From Camellia lanceoleosa (taxonomy: Eukaryota; Streptophyta; Magnoliopsida; Ericales; Theaceae): a DNA stretch of 64,000 bases. The notes beneath the pieces were generated by a model, which was not told where the DNA came from, did no database searches, and worked only from the letters and a program-made list of their open reading frames with translations. The position numbers and the translations under genes were made by a program. Shown here piece by piece: positions 42,131 to 53,245 of this stretch (position 1 is the first letter of the stretch; every line of letters begins with the position of its first letter). The DNA is taken from NCBI GenBank assembly GCA_025200525.1, contig CM045762.1, positions 22,727,374 through 22,791,373 on the forward strand. Reading direction: 5' to 3'.

Positions 42131-42282
42131 GCACCACTAACTCATTATACTTTTTCAATATAGGGTTCACAAATTTGGACCAATCATCTTTTGTGTATTA
42201 TTCGTTTAAAAATATACAAACAAATTCATTATAATTTAACTTACTAACTCTCTAACATCCTATTGCATTGCCAAAAAAAATA

Positions 42283-42540
42283 ATTCATTTTCCTCCATCT
42301 ATAATTAGTTTGTGTGTAATACGCACTCTTTTCACTATGATGCGATGTTTATTACGATACATTGTGATTAAAGTTATTGACACTAATCACATCAAGAGTA
42401 ATGTGTCAATAAATTATTAAAATTACAACACAACATGATTAAGTCGTAACCTTAAACACATTATGCTGTAACTTCAAACACATTTGCAAAGTAATTGAGG
42501 GTGTGCATTGGAAATTTTGCCCTTTATTATTCATTATTCA
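42283..42540 (+). repeat. Dispersed repeat (related copy at 57278-57470)
   Basis: Shares CTCCATC, CACATCAAGAGT, ATGATTAAG and GCAAAGTAATTGAGGG with 57278-57470 in the same order. Coding content is absent; the class is unknown. Confidence 0.65.
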
Positions 42541-42554
42541 TTTGTTTGAGTTGA

Positions 42555-42559
42555 TGTAT
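42555..42559. repeat. Target-site duplication, left (TGTAT)
   Basis: Identical to 45108-45112, flanking the solo LTR. Confidence 0.9.
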
Positions 42560-43639
42560 TGTAATACCCCTATCCCGTAATGTGCTAATTGGTCCTTAAT
42601 TTGTTTATGGTTATGTGTTTAGCATGATTTTGTGTGCCATTATGTGATAATATGTGATTTTGAATTCATATCTGTTCGCCGTAGGAATATCTGTTTGAAT
42701 AGTCCCCTTCGGGAATTAAATTGAGGGCCTTATCGGCTACAGAAACCGAAGTTAATTACGCCGTTGCAATTGGCATAGTTTTTAGAGCCTACGGTGAAAT
42801 TTAATTGGAAATTGATTCTGGTCAATTTAAACCGATTAAATTGATGAATTAGAGCCCAATTATTTTATTATTATTATTTTGATTTAGTGGGGCTTGTTGT
42901 GCATTAACACTCACTTCCCTTTTGCTCTACTCAACTCAAAACATCTGAGATATACACTTGAGGGAGAAGAGAGGGTCGGCTAGAGAGAGGGGGAGTGAGG
43001 GAAATTGGGATTTTGGCCTCAAAGCTTGATCATTTGAAGATCAACTCAAGAATTAACCATAGATTGGGCTTCTAGGTAAGCATTGATTCTTGAATCCATG
43101 AGTTTAATGTGTAATCTTGTGTGTTCAAAGTCAATTAATGGTCAAGAGCATGTTTTGAATTGGTTTTGTTGAGTTGGAAGACCATATATGCATGCATGTA
43201 TGTAATTGTTTAGAATTGGCATATTTGAGCTTGAATCACATGACTTATGTTGCATTTTGGTTGAAAGCCATGTACTTGACCATCTTTTCATCATATGAAC
43301 TAAGGGTGAAAGTGATATACCACATGCATGTACAATTTATGAGTGATAGAAGTGAGTTGGTGTCAATTTGAAGCATGCAAATGTTTGATCCTTGAAATTG
43401 AGCTTCCTAATGGTGTAATCTTGTAAGGGAACCATGTTAGCATGATTATATTTGAGATTTGGGCCTTGCATGCAAGAATGGCAGCTGGGAAATTGGTTTG
43501 AAGCTCAAGAACACATTCTGGATTTTCCAGAAATTTGAGTCCCTCTCGGGCGGGGATCGACTTGGCCGAGCGGAGAAAACGAGCTCCCAGCATTTTCCTG
43601 CAGACATGGCTTCCGCCGAAGGAAGTTGACGCCGAAAGG

Positions 43640-43775
43640 GAAGTTGACGCCGGGAGCTATGTAGAGGTCCGCCGAGGCAGATTTCACGCTCGAGCGGGGA
43701 ATTGAGGCAACCAGTACTTTTGCAGACTTAAGGGTCCGCTCGAGCGGCAGATTTCACGCTCGAGCGGGGACCCTG
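43640..43775 (+). repeat. CGCTCGAGCGGGGA palindromic repeats in solo LTR
   Basis: AGATTTCACGCTCGAGCGGG occurs twice, with GTCCGCTCGAGCGGC between them; each contains the palindrome CGCTCGAGCG or CCGCTCGAGCGG. Confidence 0.8.
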
Positions 43776-44099
43776 TTTCCAGAAAATCTGTTCTTGCATC
43801 TTGTGTTCGGTTTTCCGTTCTCTTTTACTTGCAGGCACTCTTAGGCATATGTTAAGCATTACAAATGAGTTAATGGGATATGAATAAAGCCTAAGGAGGA
43901 ATATGTGAATTAAAGAAACGAATTGAACTGTTAATGACCCTTTTGTGTTTGTGAAATGTGTAGGGTCAAGCTCCAGGGCAAATCTACGAGCCGATCACTG
44001 TGAGTAATATCGACATTTGAATGTTTGTGAATGTCCAATTGGTTACTCCCTTATAAGCTTGATTAATTGCTAATCGGGATTGTGGACGTAAGTCTGACA

Positions 44100-44475
44100 T
44101 GAATAAGTGAATGGACCAGAGGTCGTTTTGATAAGTACAGTGGACCCAAGGTCGTTTTGACATGAATGGGTGGGCCAAAGGCCGTTTTGAAACGAATGAA
44201 TGGGCCAGAGGCCGTTTTGATACAAATGAATGGGCCAAAGGCCATTGTGACAAATGAATAGGCCAAAGGCCGTTTTGAAATAAATGAATGGGCCGAAGGC
44301 CGTTTTGACATTGAGGAATGGGCCGAAGGCCGTTTTGATACAAATGAATAGGCCAAAGGCCGTTGTGACAAATGAATGGGCCAAAGGCCGTTTTGGAATA
44401 AGTGAATGGGCCGAAGGCCGTTTTGACATAATCGAATGGGCCGAAGGCCGTTTTGACAAGAATGGAAGTTTGAAT
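44100..44475 (+). repeat. Minisatellite, 27-30-bp unit, about 13 copies, inside solo LTR
   Basis: Unit GAATGGGCCGAAGGCCGTTT plus a short spacer (TGACATNA) is repeated head to tail with small changes. The unit contains the palindrome GGCCnAAGGCC. Frames stay open across it on both strands, giving spurious periodic proteins. Confidence 0.93.
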
Positions 44476-45347
44476 GGGCCAAGGGCCCGAATGTTTGGAA
44501 TCATGACTACTTGATTGTATTTCGTACATTTATATATATATATATATGTCTAGCTGTTAAATGGAATTACGAATTGGGCCCAAGGCCGTTCGGAATATGT
44601 TGTGCTACAATGTTGTATAAATTCTGCATTTGATATTATTCACTGGGCATTCGCTCACGCTCATTCATGTAATTGTAGGTGAGCCAAGTGAGGTCCAACC
44701 CTTGATGAAGTCGGCCAGAACAAAGGAGTTTTGGGAGAGTCAGCCTTGGGTCTCACGCACGAGACCAAACCTTGCCCCTTTTTGTTACTCGTTTATATCC
44801 TGTCTTGTCGGCAAGGATCTTGCGTATATTGTATATAGTTTGTTATGGGTTGACTCAGATTAGATGATCCTGTCTGTAAAGAAGTTTATACTACTGTACT
44901 TTTGATGTGGGTTATTAACGTATATGCGCATGGTTTGTTTTAAAGTGCATATAAGCACGGCTCTATGGACAAAGTTTTTAATTATTGCTTCCGTTTGGCC
45001 CCTTTACTCTGTTGAGTTATGCCTGATTTGTATGGAGGCCGTAGGTAATCTCAGGATTACTGGCCGGTTATGTCCTTAACCCTTAGGGGCGGGTTCGGGT
45101 CATGACATGTATAGTCTGCAAGTAATTTTTCTAAGTCTTTTTAGAATTTCATGTTAATTATGTGTTACTTAATATTAGGGGTTAAATGATTATATAATCT
45201 GATAAATAAGAAAAAGGTAGAAAAATCACAAAATACTATATTTTACTAATGATTAAATAATGTCTTAATTCTCAAGCAACAAGGACCGATAAATGTCTTA
45301 ATTCTCAAGCAACAAGGACCGATAACAACTTTACTTAAAATATGGAT

Positions 45348-45648
45348 TGCCTCCTATAGTTTGAAAAATTACAAATATTCCCTTATTAAAATTTTTATTT
45401 AACAGAATTAACTAAAAAAATGAAATTCATAATTATTCTCCTATACAATAATAAAATTATCTAAATTATTAATTGAAATATATTTTTAACATCATTAAAA
45501 ACTGTTAATTGACTTGATGATTTATTAATAAAAGAGCGATTTGTTATGAAATTAAAAATCTCAGGGAGTAGAATGTAATTTTTAAAACTATAGAGATGAT
45601 TCGTATTTTAATTAAATCGCAATGGGTGTATGTGTAATTTGTCCTACT
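45348..45648. mobile_element. Possible diverged relative of the 12006-12259 MITE
   Basis: Ends with GGATTGCCTCCTATAGTTTG and TGTAATTTGTCCTAC, and inner CTCAGGGAGTAGAATGTAAT; this is the same arrangement of words as the element at 12006-12259 but more diverged. Confidence 0.4.
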
Positions 45649-46861
45649 TATATTATAAGTAGATCAGCATGACGTGTGAAGTAGGATGAGCAAGGTATAT
45701 TAATAGTGGGAGAGAATCGTTTTGAAGGCAGGGGGAGATCTTCATTAGCTGACTTCAAACACAACAATACAATCCCAAATCCAACAGATATTACCAACTT
45801 CTTTTGGCAAATTATGCTTTTAATCACAACAACGCACGCTTTTGTCTGCTTCATCTGCTTTTCCACATACCATCACCACCACGTCTAACTCATTTTTGTT
45901 TCCTTCTTTTGGCTAATTAATAATTAGCTGCATAAAATCCATATTTGACCAATATATTATTAAGAATATAAAGGTAATGAAATTGATGTCCAATTAGTTC
46001 CATAATCCATATTTTAATAATATGTTATGTGTTTTATTTCACATCTAATTATTCATTCTAAGAAATTCAATTATTAATAAATATCACTTTATCATTTCTA
46101 CTATGAACCTGTATTTATTAACTCATCAACTATGATAATACAATAAATATCTCTTTCTTGAGGTGGTTTGGAGGGAGTGAAAGTAAAACATTTTTATAGT
46201 TGAGGAGGTCAAAATGTATCGATTTATAAATTAAGGGGTACAATGAAATTTGCTAATAATTTAGAAGGTCTTGGTATAATTAAATCATTTTTAACTTTTC
46301 TTAAGGAAAAAAGGTCATTCAATATCGTCTTATATTCCTGTTTTGTGTTTGTATTTTACAGAAAACATTAAAACAAATATTAGGTGACGGAAAAGTAACA
46401 TCAAACATTTGCAATTTGAATCAGGTATTGATAAAGGAAAAGTTGTTATCGGTCCTTGTTGCTTGAGAATTAAGATATTTTTTGTGCCTCTCTCTATTAC
46501 TTATAAATAAGAAAAAGGTAGAAAAATCACAAAATACTATGTTGTTAATTATGTGTTACTTAATATTAGGGGTCAAATGATTAAATGCTTGGCATTTTCG
46601 GACTCATACGATAATTTCTCCTAGTGTGCTAGTGTTTGTGGTTGTCCTCGTCATATAACTATTAAGGGAAATTACATCTCAAAACAAAAAAATTACATAG
46701 AAGGGTGCAACTCAAGTTTTTGAATTGCACCCCGCCACCACACAAAGAATTGCACCTCCTATATTTTACTAATTTTTTATATCCTGAATTGTTATTTTCC
46801 ACGAAAACTCAGTCCACTTTTGGTGCCCAATTAAAGGTGTGAGTTGGTTATCAAATTTATT

Positions 46862-46935
46862 CTAAGTGTAATCCAAGAGTCACAAAGCTTTCATGATTAT
46901 TTTCATGAAAATTTTTTCATGATACCTAGCATTGC
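46862..46935. repeat. Half copy of the 41262-41422 MITE
   Basis: Contains TAATCCAAGAGTCA, TTTCATGATTATTTTCATGA and TTTTTCATGATACCTAGCAT, matching the right half of the element at 41262. Confidence 0.7.
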
Positions 46936-47258
46936 TGTTGTTGAAAGGGACTATAATTGAATACATAATAAATATTGTACTTCAGTTTAGACCATAAATT
47001 TAAAAATAAAGAGAAAAATCAAAAAGAAAAAAATCTAATATTTTACAATATGCTAACTTATTTTTGTTGGTTAGTTGAGAGACAAAGAATAATTCACTTT
47101 AGATCACAGATTTAGATATGAATTTTGAAAGGAAAAAAAAATAGAGAAAAAAATAACTTATGTTTCATTCATATTTTTTAAATTCCTATCCATATTTATG
47201 ATTCAAATACAATATTAATATATGTTACAATTTCTTATTTATTAGAAATATCACATAA

Positions 47259-48457
47259 TATTTTTTTTTTTTAATCGGCAAAGAAAAAATCCATTAAAAA
47301 CATGAAATTTACAGGTAGAAGGAAATAAAATGCACTGAGAGAGATTCGAAGAGTAAAAACTCACTCTCCTACTACTACTACTCGCGTTCTTACAACCAAC
47401 CCCTTAGTCTCACGATTTTAAATTTTAAAATACAACAAAAACAATAAAAAAATAAAACCACACTCATGAGCCCCCACCTAAAAGACAGCTACACACCCCA
47501 AACCACACTCTGACTCAAACACTGCACCATGCCTTGAGCCCCACAACCTGACCCGAACACCCTGCCCTGCACCATTGACAGACACTCAACCTCCATAATT
47601 GCCGGACCTTCAGGCTCCACTGCCGTCAAGCAGCGCCCGTGACCGAGCACCACCCTCTTCTTGCTTCACCATCGAGAACCACCCGTGCCGAAACTACTCT
47701 GCTTCACCTCTAAACATTGACAGCCTCTACCTGCTTCACCCTCCTCTTTTACAGCTGCTGCACCCTCCTCCTTTGGTTCTTCTCCGTGACCCAAACAACT
47801 CCTTCGATTGAACCTCACCAACAACGCTAAGCAGTCCCCTCTTTGTTTACCCAGCGTCAATCTCCTCATAACCGAACACAAGCACCGACCACCATAGAAA
47901 TGAACGAAAATCACCCCTCAAACTCCCACTCTCACAGGAGCGCCCGAATGGAGATCCTAAACAACTCTGAATCCTCCACCCCTCAAACTCCCGCTCGCAA
48001 GGAAGTGCCCGAATGAAGTTCCTGAACCAACCCACCCCTGATCAACGCATCCAACCTAAACCAAGACCCACTACTGAAGTTGAACACCAAGGCTGAAGCA
48101 CCACTGCCACCGAACCTTTCCATACGAGAAAGAAAAACCCACTAGAAGCATCCATCAAAGCTATCTTGGGCACCAAAGGAGGAGGCTACACAAAAACGAA
48201 AGAACCAAAACAACAACCTAAGCAAATCTAGAGATATTAGATCTGAAAAGGAGAAAGTGGAAAACTAAAGGGGCTCAAGTTTATTAGGATAACACCCAAG
48301 AACACAAGAAGAAAGAGATAGGCCAGCCAACCGCCATGGCCAAAGGCGGCGGCCGGCTGGCCAGCGGTGAGGCCTCGAGGTGGAGGTTTTTAGAAAGAGA
48401 GTTTTAAGAGGTGAGCTCTTAATTATAAGAGAGAGAATTGTAGATGATCGCATTTGG
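47259..48457 (-). mobile_element. Non-LTR retroposon (LINE-derived), 1.2 kb, no RT
   Basis: A 16-bp target-site duplication TAGAAATATCACATAA flanks the segment (47243-47258 and 48458-48473). A T-run at 47260-47273 on the plus strand is the poly(A) tail of a minus-strand insertion. It is preceded on that strand by TTTTTTCTTTGCCGATT, a 3' end seen in plant L1-like LINEs. The body is GC-rich with no reverse transcriptase motifs, and the 5' end contains GGCCATGGCGG. This fits an internally deleted or non-autonomous LINE copy. The short frames within it are not recognised. Confidence 0.8.
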
Positions 48458-48735
48458 TAGAAATATCACATAAATAATATCACATAATCGTTCAAAAGTA
48501 CCTAATACTTTTTTCTTTTCTTTTTTTGTATGTAGAAATAATTGGAAAAAAAAAATATACTTAAAGAGAGTGGATGGCCAAGTCATAATGGGTGGGCTTG
48601 GCTTTGATGCAATAATAAAGAAAGCTCAAAAAAGTTTATATGTTTGTTACTTCCTGAGACTATATGATTGTGTTAACAAAATTTTATAAGAAATCTCTCT
48701 TCAATGTTAGAACCTAAAAAGTCTTCAATTGTTCT

Positions 48736-48890
48736 CACTACAAGAAATTGGGGATTTAACGGCGTTTAATTAACGGCGTTTTATTAAACGTCACTGTTTC
48801 TAACAATTAACGGCATTTTTTAAACGTCGCAATTGTTATTAAGTAAAACGGTACCGTTTTGTTAATTGAAGACGCTTAAAAAGCGCCTCC
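48736..48890 (+). repeat. CACTA left terminus with subterminal repeats
   Basis: Contains several TTAACGGCGTTT and AAACGTC motifs in both orientations, the presumed transposase binding sites. Confidence 0.85.
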
Positions 48891-49345
48891 AAATCATGTC
48901 TCTCTTCACACCCACTTCTGTCTCTCCAAACCTTTATTTGGAAAACCCTATCTTGAGCACCGCCGCTTCTTTCTCGCTCACTCAAATCTCTCACTCACTC
49001 TCTTGCTCTCACTCAAATCTCTCTCGATTTTTCCTCAGTTCAGTGATTCTTCTTCATTCTTCTTTCTTCTTCGGTGATTAATCTCAGATTGTGATTTGAA
49101 GTTCGATTTTGAGCACTTCGTGATTTGTCTTCGCCTTCTTCGATCGAGAGGTTAGTTGCTCCTCTTTCTCTCACCAAATCTCTCGATTCTTCTTGATTCG
49201 GTGATTCTTCTTCGATTCTTCTTCGTTCGGTGATTCATCTCGGGATTGCGATGTCGGTTCGATTTTCAAAGACAAATTCGTGATTTATCTCTGTGGATTT
49301 GGAGCTCTTCGTCTTCTTCGATCAGAGGTTAGTTGTTCTGTTTGT
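48890..49345 (+). other. CT-rich leader-like region inside the CACTA element
   Basis: Pyrimidine-rich sequence (TCTCTC, CTTCTTCGATTC words) resembles a plant 5' untranslated exon. A partial internal duplication ends twice in GAGGTTAGTTG at about 49148 and 49326, which could be splice donors. It may be a captured promoter-leader or the element's own; this is inference. Confidence 0.45.
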
Positions 49346-51277
49346 GATTTATCTCTGTTTCTGTGCTTTGGATCAGTGTTTTGAAAAATTGGTCTCAGTG
49401 ATTTCATCTTTGTTTCAGTAATTTTTTTCACTAATGTGTTGCTCTGCACTATGAGATCTAGATTGTGCTTTCAGTAATTGGTCTCAGTGATTTCATCTAT
49501 GTTTATATTGTGTTCGATCTGTCATCGATATGGTCATGGATTTTGATTTTTGTGAATTCGTGTGATTGGTTGATTCTGTTTGGAATTGTGGAATTTGCTG
49601 ATCTGAGTTGAGGTGGTCTGATCATAAAGTTCTTCTCAATGTCTATTTTTGCATTACAATTTAATTTATATTATTATTTATTGGGGATTTTTGACTTTGC
49701 TCCTAAAATTAGGTTGTGTTTGGTTGAATACAAATTATGGAGTTGGAAAGACCACCGATTTTAAGCACCATCAAGAAAAGCATCACAGATTACCTATCAT
49801 ACAGCCCAAGGTAAATAAGGTGCTCCGTTTTGATCTTGAGGTGAGGAAAAAAGAAGAAAAAATGATTGTGGTCTCTCATTTAGGTGAGAAAAGACTTTGA
49901 TAAAAAAAGTAAAACTCATGAATTGCATTGACATCATCTAGTATCTTGATTGGTCTATTGGGTTATCGACCATAGATAATTTAGTTTTGGACTGTTGGCT
50001 AAATTAACTAATGGATTCAACTTCAATACCCTTAGACATGGTTTTATATACCTATGTGTCAGTTGAAATGAACTATGCAAACATTGTATTGCCCTGTTCA
50101 AATGTGGCTTCCTTAATTGTTTAAACGTTGGGCCAGTTTGTTCAAATGCACATTGTTCTACCCTGAACAATGCTCTGTCCTAGTTTGTATGTTCAAACGC
50201 AGACATTGTGATCGTGTGCTGGGCAGAGCTTGTGGAGAATGAAGTCAAAGTGAGAGACTGGATAGAAGTGGATAGCGAATTGCTCAGTGTTAGAGCATGT
50301 ACCATCTGTGCATCTGAATCTACTTAATCTTGGAGCAAAAGTGGTTGTTTGTCCTATGGTTTTTTACCCTTTTGGGTTTTCCACGTTGAATAGTATCTCT
50401 CCATGTGATTGCTTATTTCTATTTATTAATTGGCTCTTAACTTAGTAAAATCTAGTAAATCTGCTAATTTTAAAGACTCTCCAATGAAGAATATTTACTA
50501 GCTTAGCTAATTAGGTACTTTTAGAAAGGTGAAAAATGGGTCTAATTGTCTAATATTTGTAATGATTGTTTGAACTCAGAACATTGTCCTTATTATGATT
50601 TTTCTATGCCTATTTGCAAATCCGTGAACCATCATGTGTGAGTCACATCCTGATTTAACTATATACTTTAATGCAATTTTAAGAATTTGATGCTTGCCTC
50701 CTTGTTGTGTTACTTTTATTCAAACATAATTTTTCTCCAAAGCATAGCTTTTCCTGTCATGATGATTTACCTTTGAATTATCAGTCCTTATAGCAGCTTG
50801 TAGTATCTATCTCATCTGTAGTATTTTTCAAACATAATTTTACATTACTTTTATTCAAACATAATTATCAGTCCAAAGCATAGCTTGTAGTATCTATCTC
50901 ATCTGTAGCAGCTTGTAGTATCAAACATAATTTTACGTTACTTTTATCTACCTTTGAATTATCAGTCCTTATAGCAGCTTGTCGTATCTATCTCATCTGT
51001 AGTAAAATTATTAAAATTAAAAAAAATTTACAGAATCACGATAAAGATTAACATTTTAATTATTAAAATTTATAAATTTTATCATTGATATGTAATTTTT
51101 TTTATGTAAAATTAAGCTGATCTGTTACTTTCCCTTAGAAATTCATACCACCATCGGTAATAGAACGCGGAGCTTAATTCATGTCTACTCTTTCCTAGAA
51201 AACACCAAAACGTCACTACAGGAAAATGAGGATTTTCAAACATATTTTTGAATTTTTGCCTTCTTCGTTTACTGCAG
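49346..51277 (+). other. CACTA interior, unassigned
   Basis: No domain recognised. A short frame near 49728-49813 (NYGVGKTTDFKHHQEKHH) ends at a plausible donor AAG|GTAAAT. A triplicated unit lies at 50790-51002: AGCAGCTTGTAGTATC and TATCTCATCTGTAG words recur three times. Confidence 0.5.
50790..51002 (+). repeat. Tandem triplication inside CACTA
   Basis: The CTTGTAGTATCTATCTCATC core, linked to CAAACATAATTTTAC segments, occurs three times with rearranged spacing. Confidence 0.8.
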
Positions 51278-51556
51278 TCTGGACATTAAATTGAGAAAGT
51301 ACGAGAAAAAATGCGAAAATTGATTAAACAAATCATTCATGCATTTTCAGCAGCAAAAACTTTTCCTTATGTCTTGGAGGGTTTGCGTTCCAGAAACAAT
51401 CGAACCCGGATTGAGTGTGTGGATCTTGTTGGATTCTTAATTGATAACCATGGAGCAGAGGTAAAATATGGAATGCTATTTGATCTTTTTTCTTCTTTGA
51501 AAGTCTTGAGTCTTCTATAATTTGCCTCTGATTGTGGGACAGTTGAAATCCTTGCA
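51278..51556 (+). pseudogene. MOR1: Captured MOR1/XMAP215-family microtubule-associated protein exons
   Basis: MOR1 is a plant TOG-domain protein that promotes microtubule growth. The first piece (51278-51460) lies between an acceptor CTGCAG and a donor GAG|GTAAAA. It reads IEKVREKMRKLIKQIIHA, SAAKTFPYVLEGLRSRNN and RTRIECVDLVGFLIDNHG, a well-conserved MOR1 stretch. The next piece (about 51528-51556) reads IVGQLKSLQ, the following conserved segment. An in-frame TAA replaces a codon before IEKV, and the second exon lacks a proper AG. It is a fragment with no start or stop of its own. Identification rests on recalled family motifs. Confidence 0.83.
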
Positions 51557-52477
51557 ATTTTGTTGCAAGCCTAACAAACAGAACAAGATGGTGAAATTTA
51601 AGGTCATTAAATACTCTAGCTACAGTTATAAGATCTTTGGTGAGTTCTGCTCTTATCAAAATGTCAGACTTTATTTGGTGTTTGGTTTCTTGGAATACAC
51701 AAGGGCTTGATGTTTTAAATCCTGCTTAATTTTTGATTGATTGCTTCTAGGTCTTGTGTTTGTTTTTAATCATTTACCTCCTAGGTTATCTTGGATTGAT
51801 ATGATACTCATAATGATCAGTTATGTAACTTATGTTCTTGATATTGGGTGGGGATGGGGAAAGACAACAATGTCCCCCTCCTTTCATATCTTTCCACTCT
51901 CTCTCTCTCTCTCTCTCTTGAATAATTAATATTTGAATTGGAGCTGGAAATAGTATAAATGACTTGTTCTGTGTCAAAGGATGAGTTAATCCCTGTATTC
52001 TTATCTCTATCTGACATTTTCAGCTTGAATTATTTTTATTTATTTATTTATTTATGAGAGTACTGTTATATCTTGAAACATTTATCTAAATGACAATTGA
52101 CATGGATATGCTTATGCAAATGGACTGATACGTCAAAAAACGGAAGTGGTGGCTGTCAAAAGGATTTTCTTGTGTCATCTCTGAATCATTCAAGAATACC
52201 AGTTTGGTGCTTGGACCATGGGAAATAGTGAAACTTTCTGTTCTGTTAAGCTCCATCTAGGGCCATAATCCTTCTTTATTTAGTCTATGGTCTTTGTTTC
52301 TAGAGGCTATGTATGTATATGCTTGCAAAAATTCGTTGACTATGCTCCTGTTGTCAGAATATACTTTCTGTCTAAACCTTGCTTTTGGTAATAGCATATG
52401 GACCATCTATTTGATTGATGATATGTTTGTTTTATCAACAATATACTAGAAATAATGTTGGCATCATGTTGTTGCAG

Positions 52478-52807
52478 GCCTATCTGAAATTTGAACAGTC
52501 TTTTGGAGACCTGCCGGGTTCAAATTCTTTATGAACGCGTCTATGTGAAATTCCCTATATCAAATGATCTCTGGCTTGATTATATCCGCTACGGACAAAA
52601 CCTTAAAGGTTGACATTTGACTTGTTTCTCTTTTGTGCTTGGTTCTAGCAGTTCAATTTTGGTGATTATCAATCTCTTCATTCCGTGCTTCTAGTATCGT
52701 AAGGAAGCTTATTCGAGGCCACGAAGAACTGTCCTTGGATTGGTGAATTGTGGGTTGACTTGCTCTGCCTTGAACGTGGCCGTGCTCTGAGATGGAGATC
52801 GCCATCA
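52478..52807 (+). pseudogene. SART3: Captured SART3-type HAT-repeat splicing factor exons
   Basis: SART3 (Arabidopsis EMB140-like) is a nuclear HAT-repeat RNA-binding protein that helps recycle U4/U6 snRNP. Exon 1 of the fragment (52478-52608) follows TTGCAG and reads AYLKFEQSFGDL, then, after a 1-2-nt frame change, RVQILYERVYVKFP and NDLWLDYIRYGQNLK. Exon 2 (about 52694-52807) reads SIVRK, then ATKNCPWIGELWVDLLC and LERGRA, ending at donor A|GTATGT. The spacing of W and Y residues fits HAT repeats. Other HAT proteins such as crooked-neck are the main alternative. Confidence 0.75.
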
Positions 52808-53025
52808 GTATGTGACTTGTTACCCTTTCTCCACAATGTCTTTCTTTGAATGAGATTCAATTTGATTCTCCTAGAAAGGATAAACAATTATATGTGATCC
52901 AAATTTGTCGAAACTTGAGAACTCTCGTATCTTGGTTATTTGGATATATGACTTTGCTCTAACAATGACAATTTAGTTATTTGGTGACAAACAAATTCAA
53001 TTATTTTTGGTGTAGGGACAAATGC

Positions 53026-53200
53026 GAGGTAATGCATGACTATAGTTTTAGCATATGAGAATTGGATGTTTGGAATTTTAACAGAATTTAATGGTATGTG
53101 TAATGGAATTTTAACAGAATTTAATGGTATGCAGTGTAATGCATGACTATAGTTTTAGCATATGAGAATTGGATGTTTGGAATTTTAACAGAATTTGGAA
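53026..53200 (+). repeat. Direct duplication inside CACTA
   Basis: TAATGCATGACTATAGTTTT and ATGAGAATTGGATGTTTGGA occur twice, along with a doubled TTTTAACAGAATTTAATGGT. Confidence 0.85.
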
Positions 53201-53245
53201 TTTAACAGAATATCATGTTTGGCATTAGACCATAGCTTGTTGCAG

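Larger units (their letters stand above)
42560..45107 (+). mobile_element. Solo LTR, 2548 bp, probable Ty3/gypsy
   Basis: It begins TGTAATACCCC and ends GGGTTCGGGTCATGACA, terminal words common in plant Ty3/gypsy (Tekay/Del-type) LTRs. The 5 bases before (42555-42559) and after (45108-45112) are both TGTAT, a perfect target-site duplication. No internal element sequence separates the ends, so this is a solo LTR left by recombination. The orientation is taken from the TG-TACCCC start. Confidence 0.93.
45108..47242. other. Repeat-rich intergenic DNA
   Basis: No gene seen. It contains a 31-bp unit (TTAATTCTCAAGCAACAAGG core) twice in tandem at 45263-45325 and once inverted near 46448-46472. There is also a direct repeat of ATAAGAAAAAGGTAGAAAAA plus neighbours at 45203-45240 and 46506-46541. 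GTGTTACTTAATATTAGGGG occurs at 45162-45181 and again at 46553-46572. Confidence 0.7.

Noticed and set aside
43984..44529. Long open frames of 139-181 codons in all three minus-strand frames
   Set aside because: They are translations of the GGGCCGAAGGCCGTTT minisatellite inside the solo LTR; periodic peptides, no family, and simultaneous openness in three frames show they are artefacts.
47599..48035. Several 60-83-codon frames in the GC-rich 47.5-48 kb stretch
   Set aside because: They fall within a retroposon bounded by a 16-bp duplication; no recognised domain.
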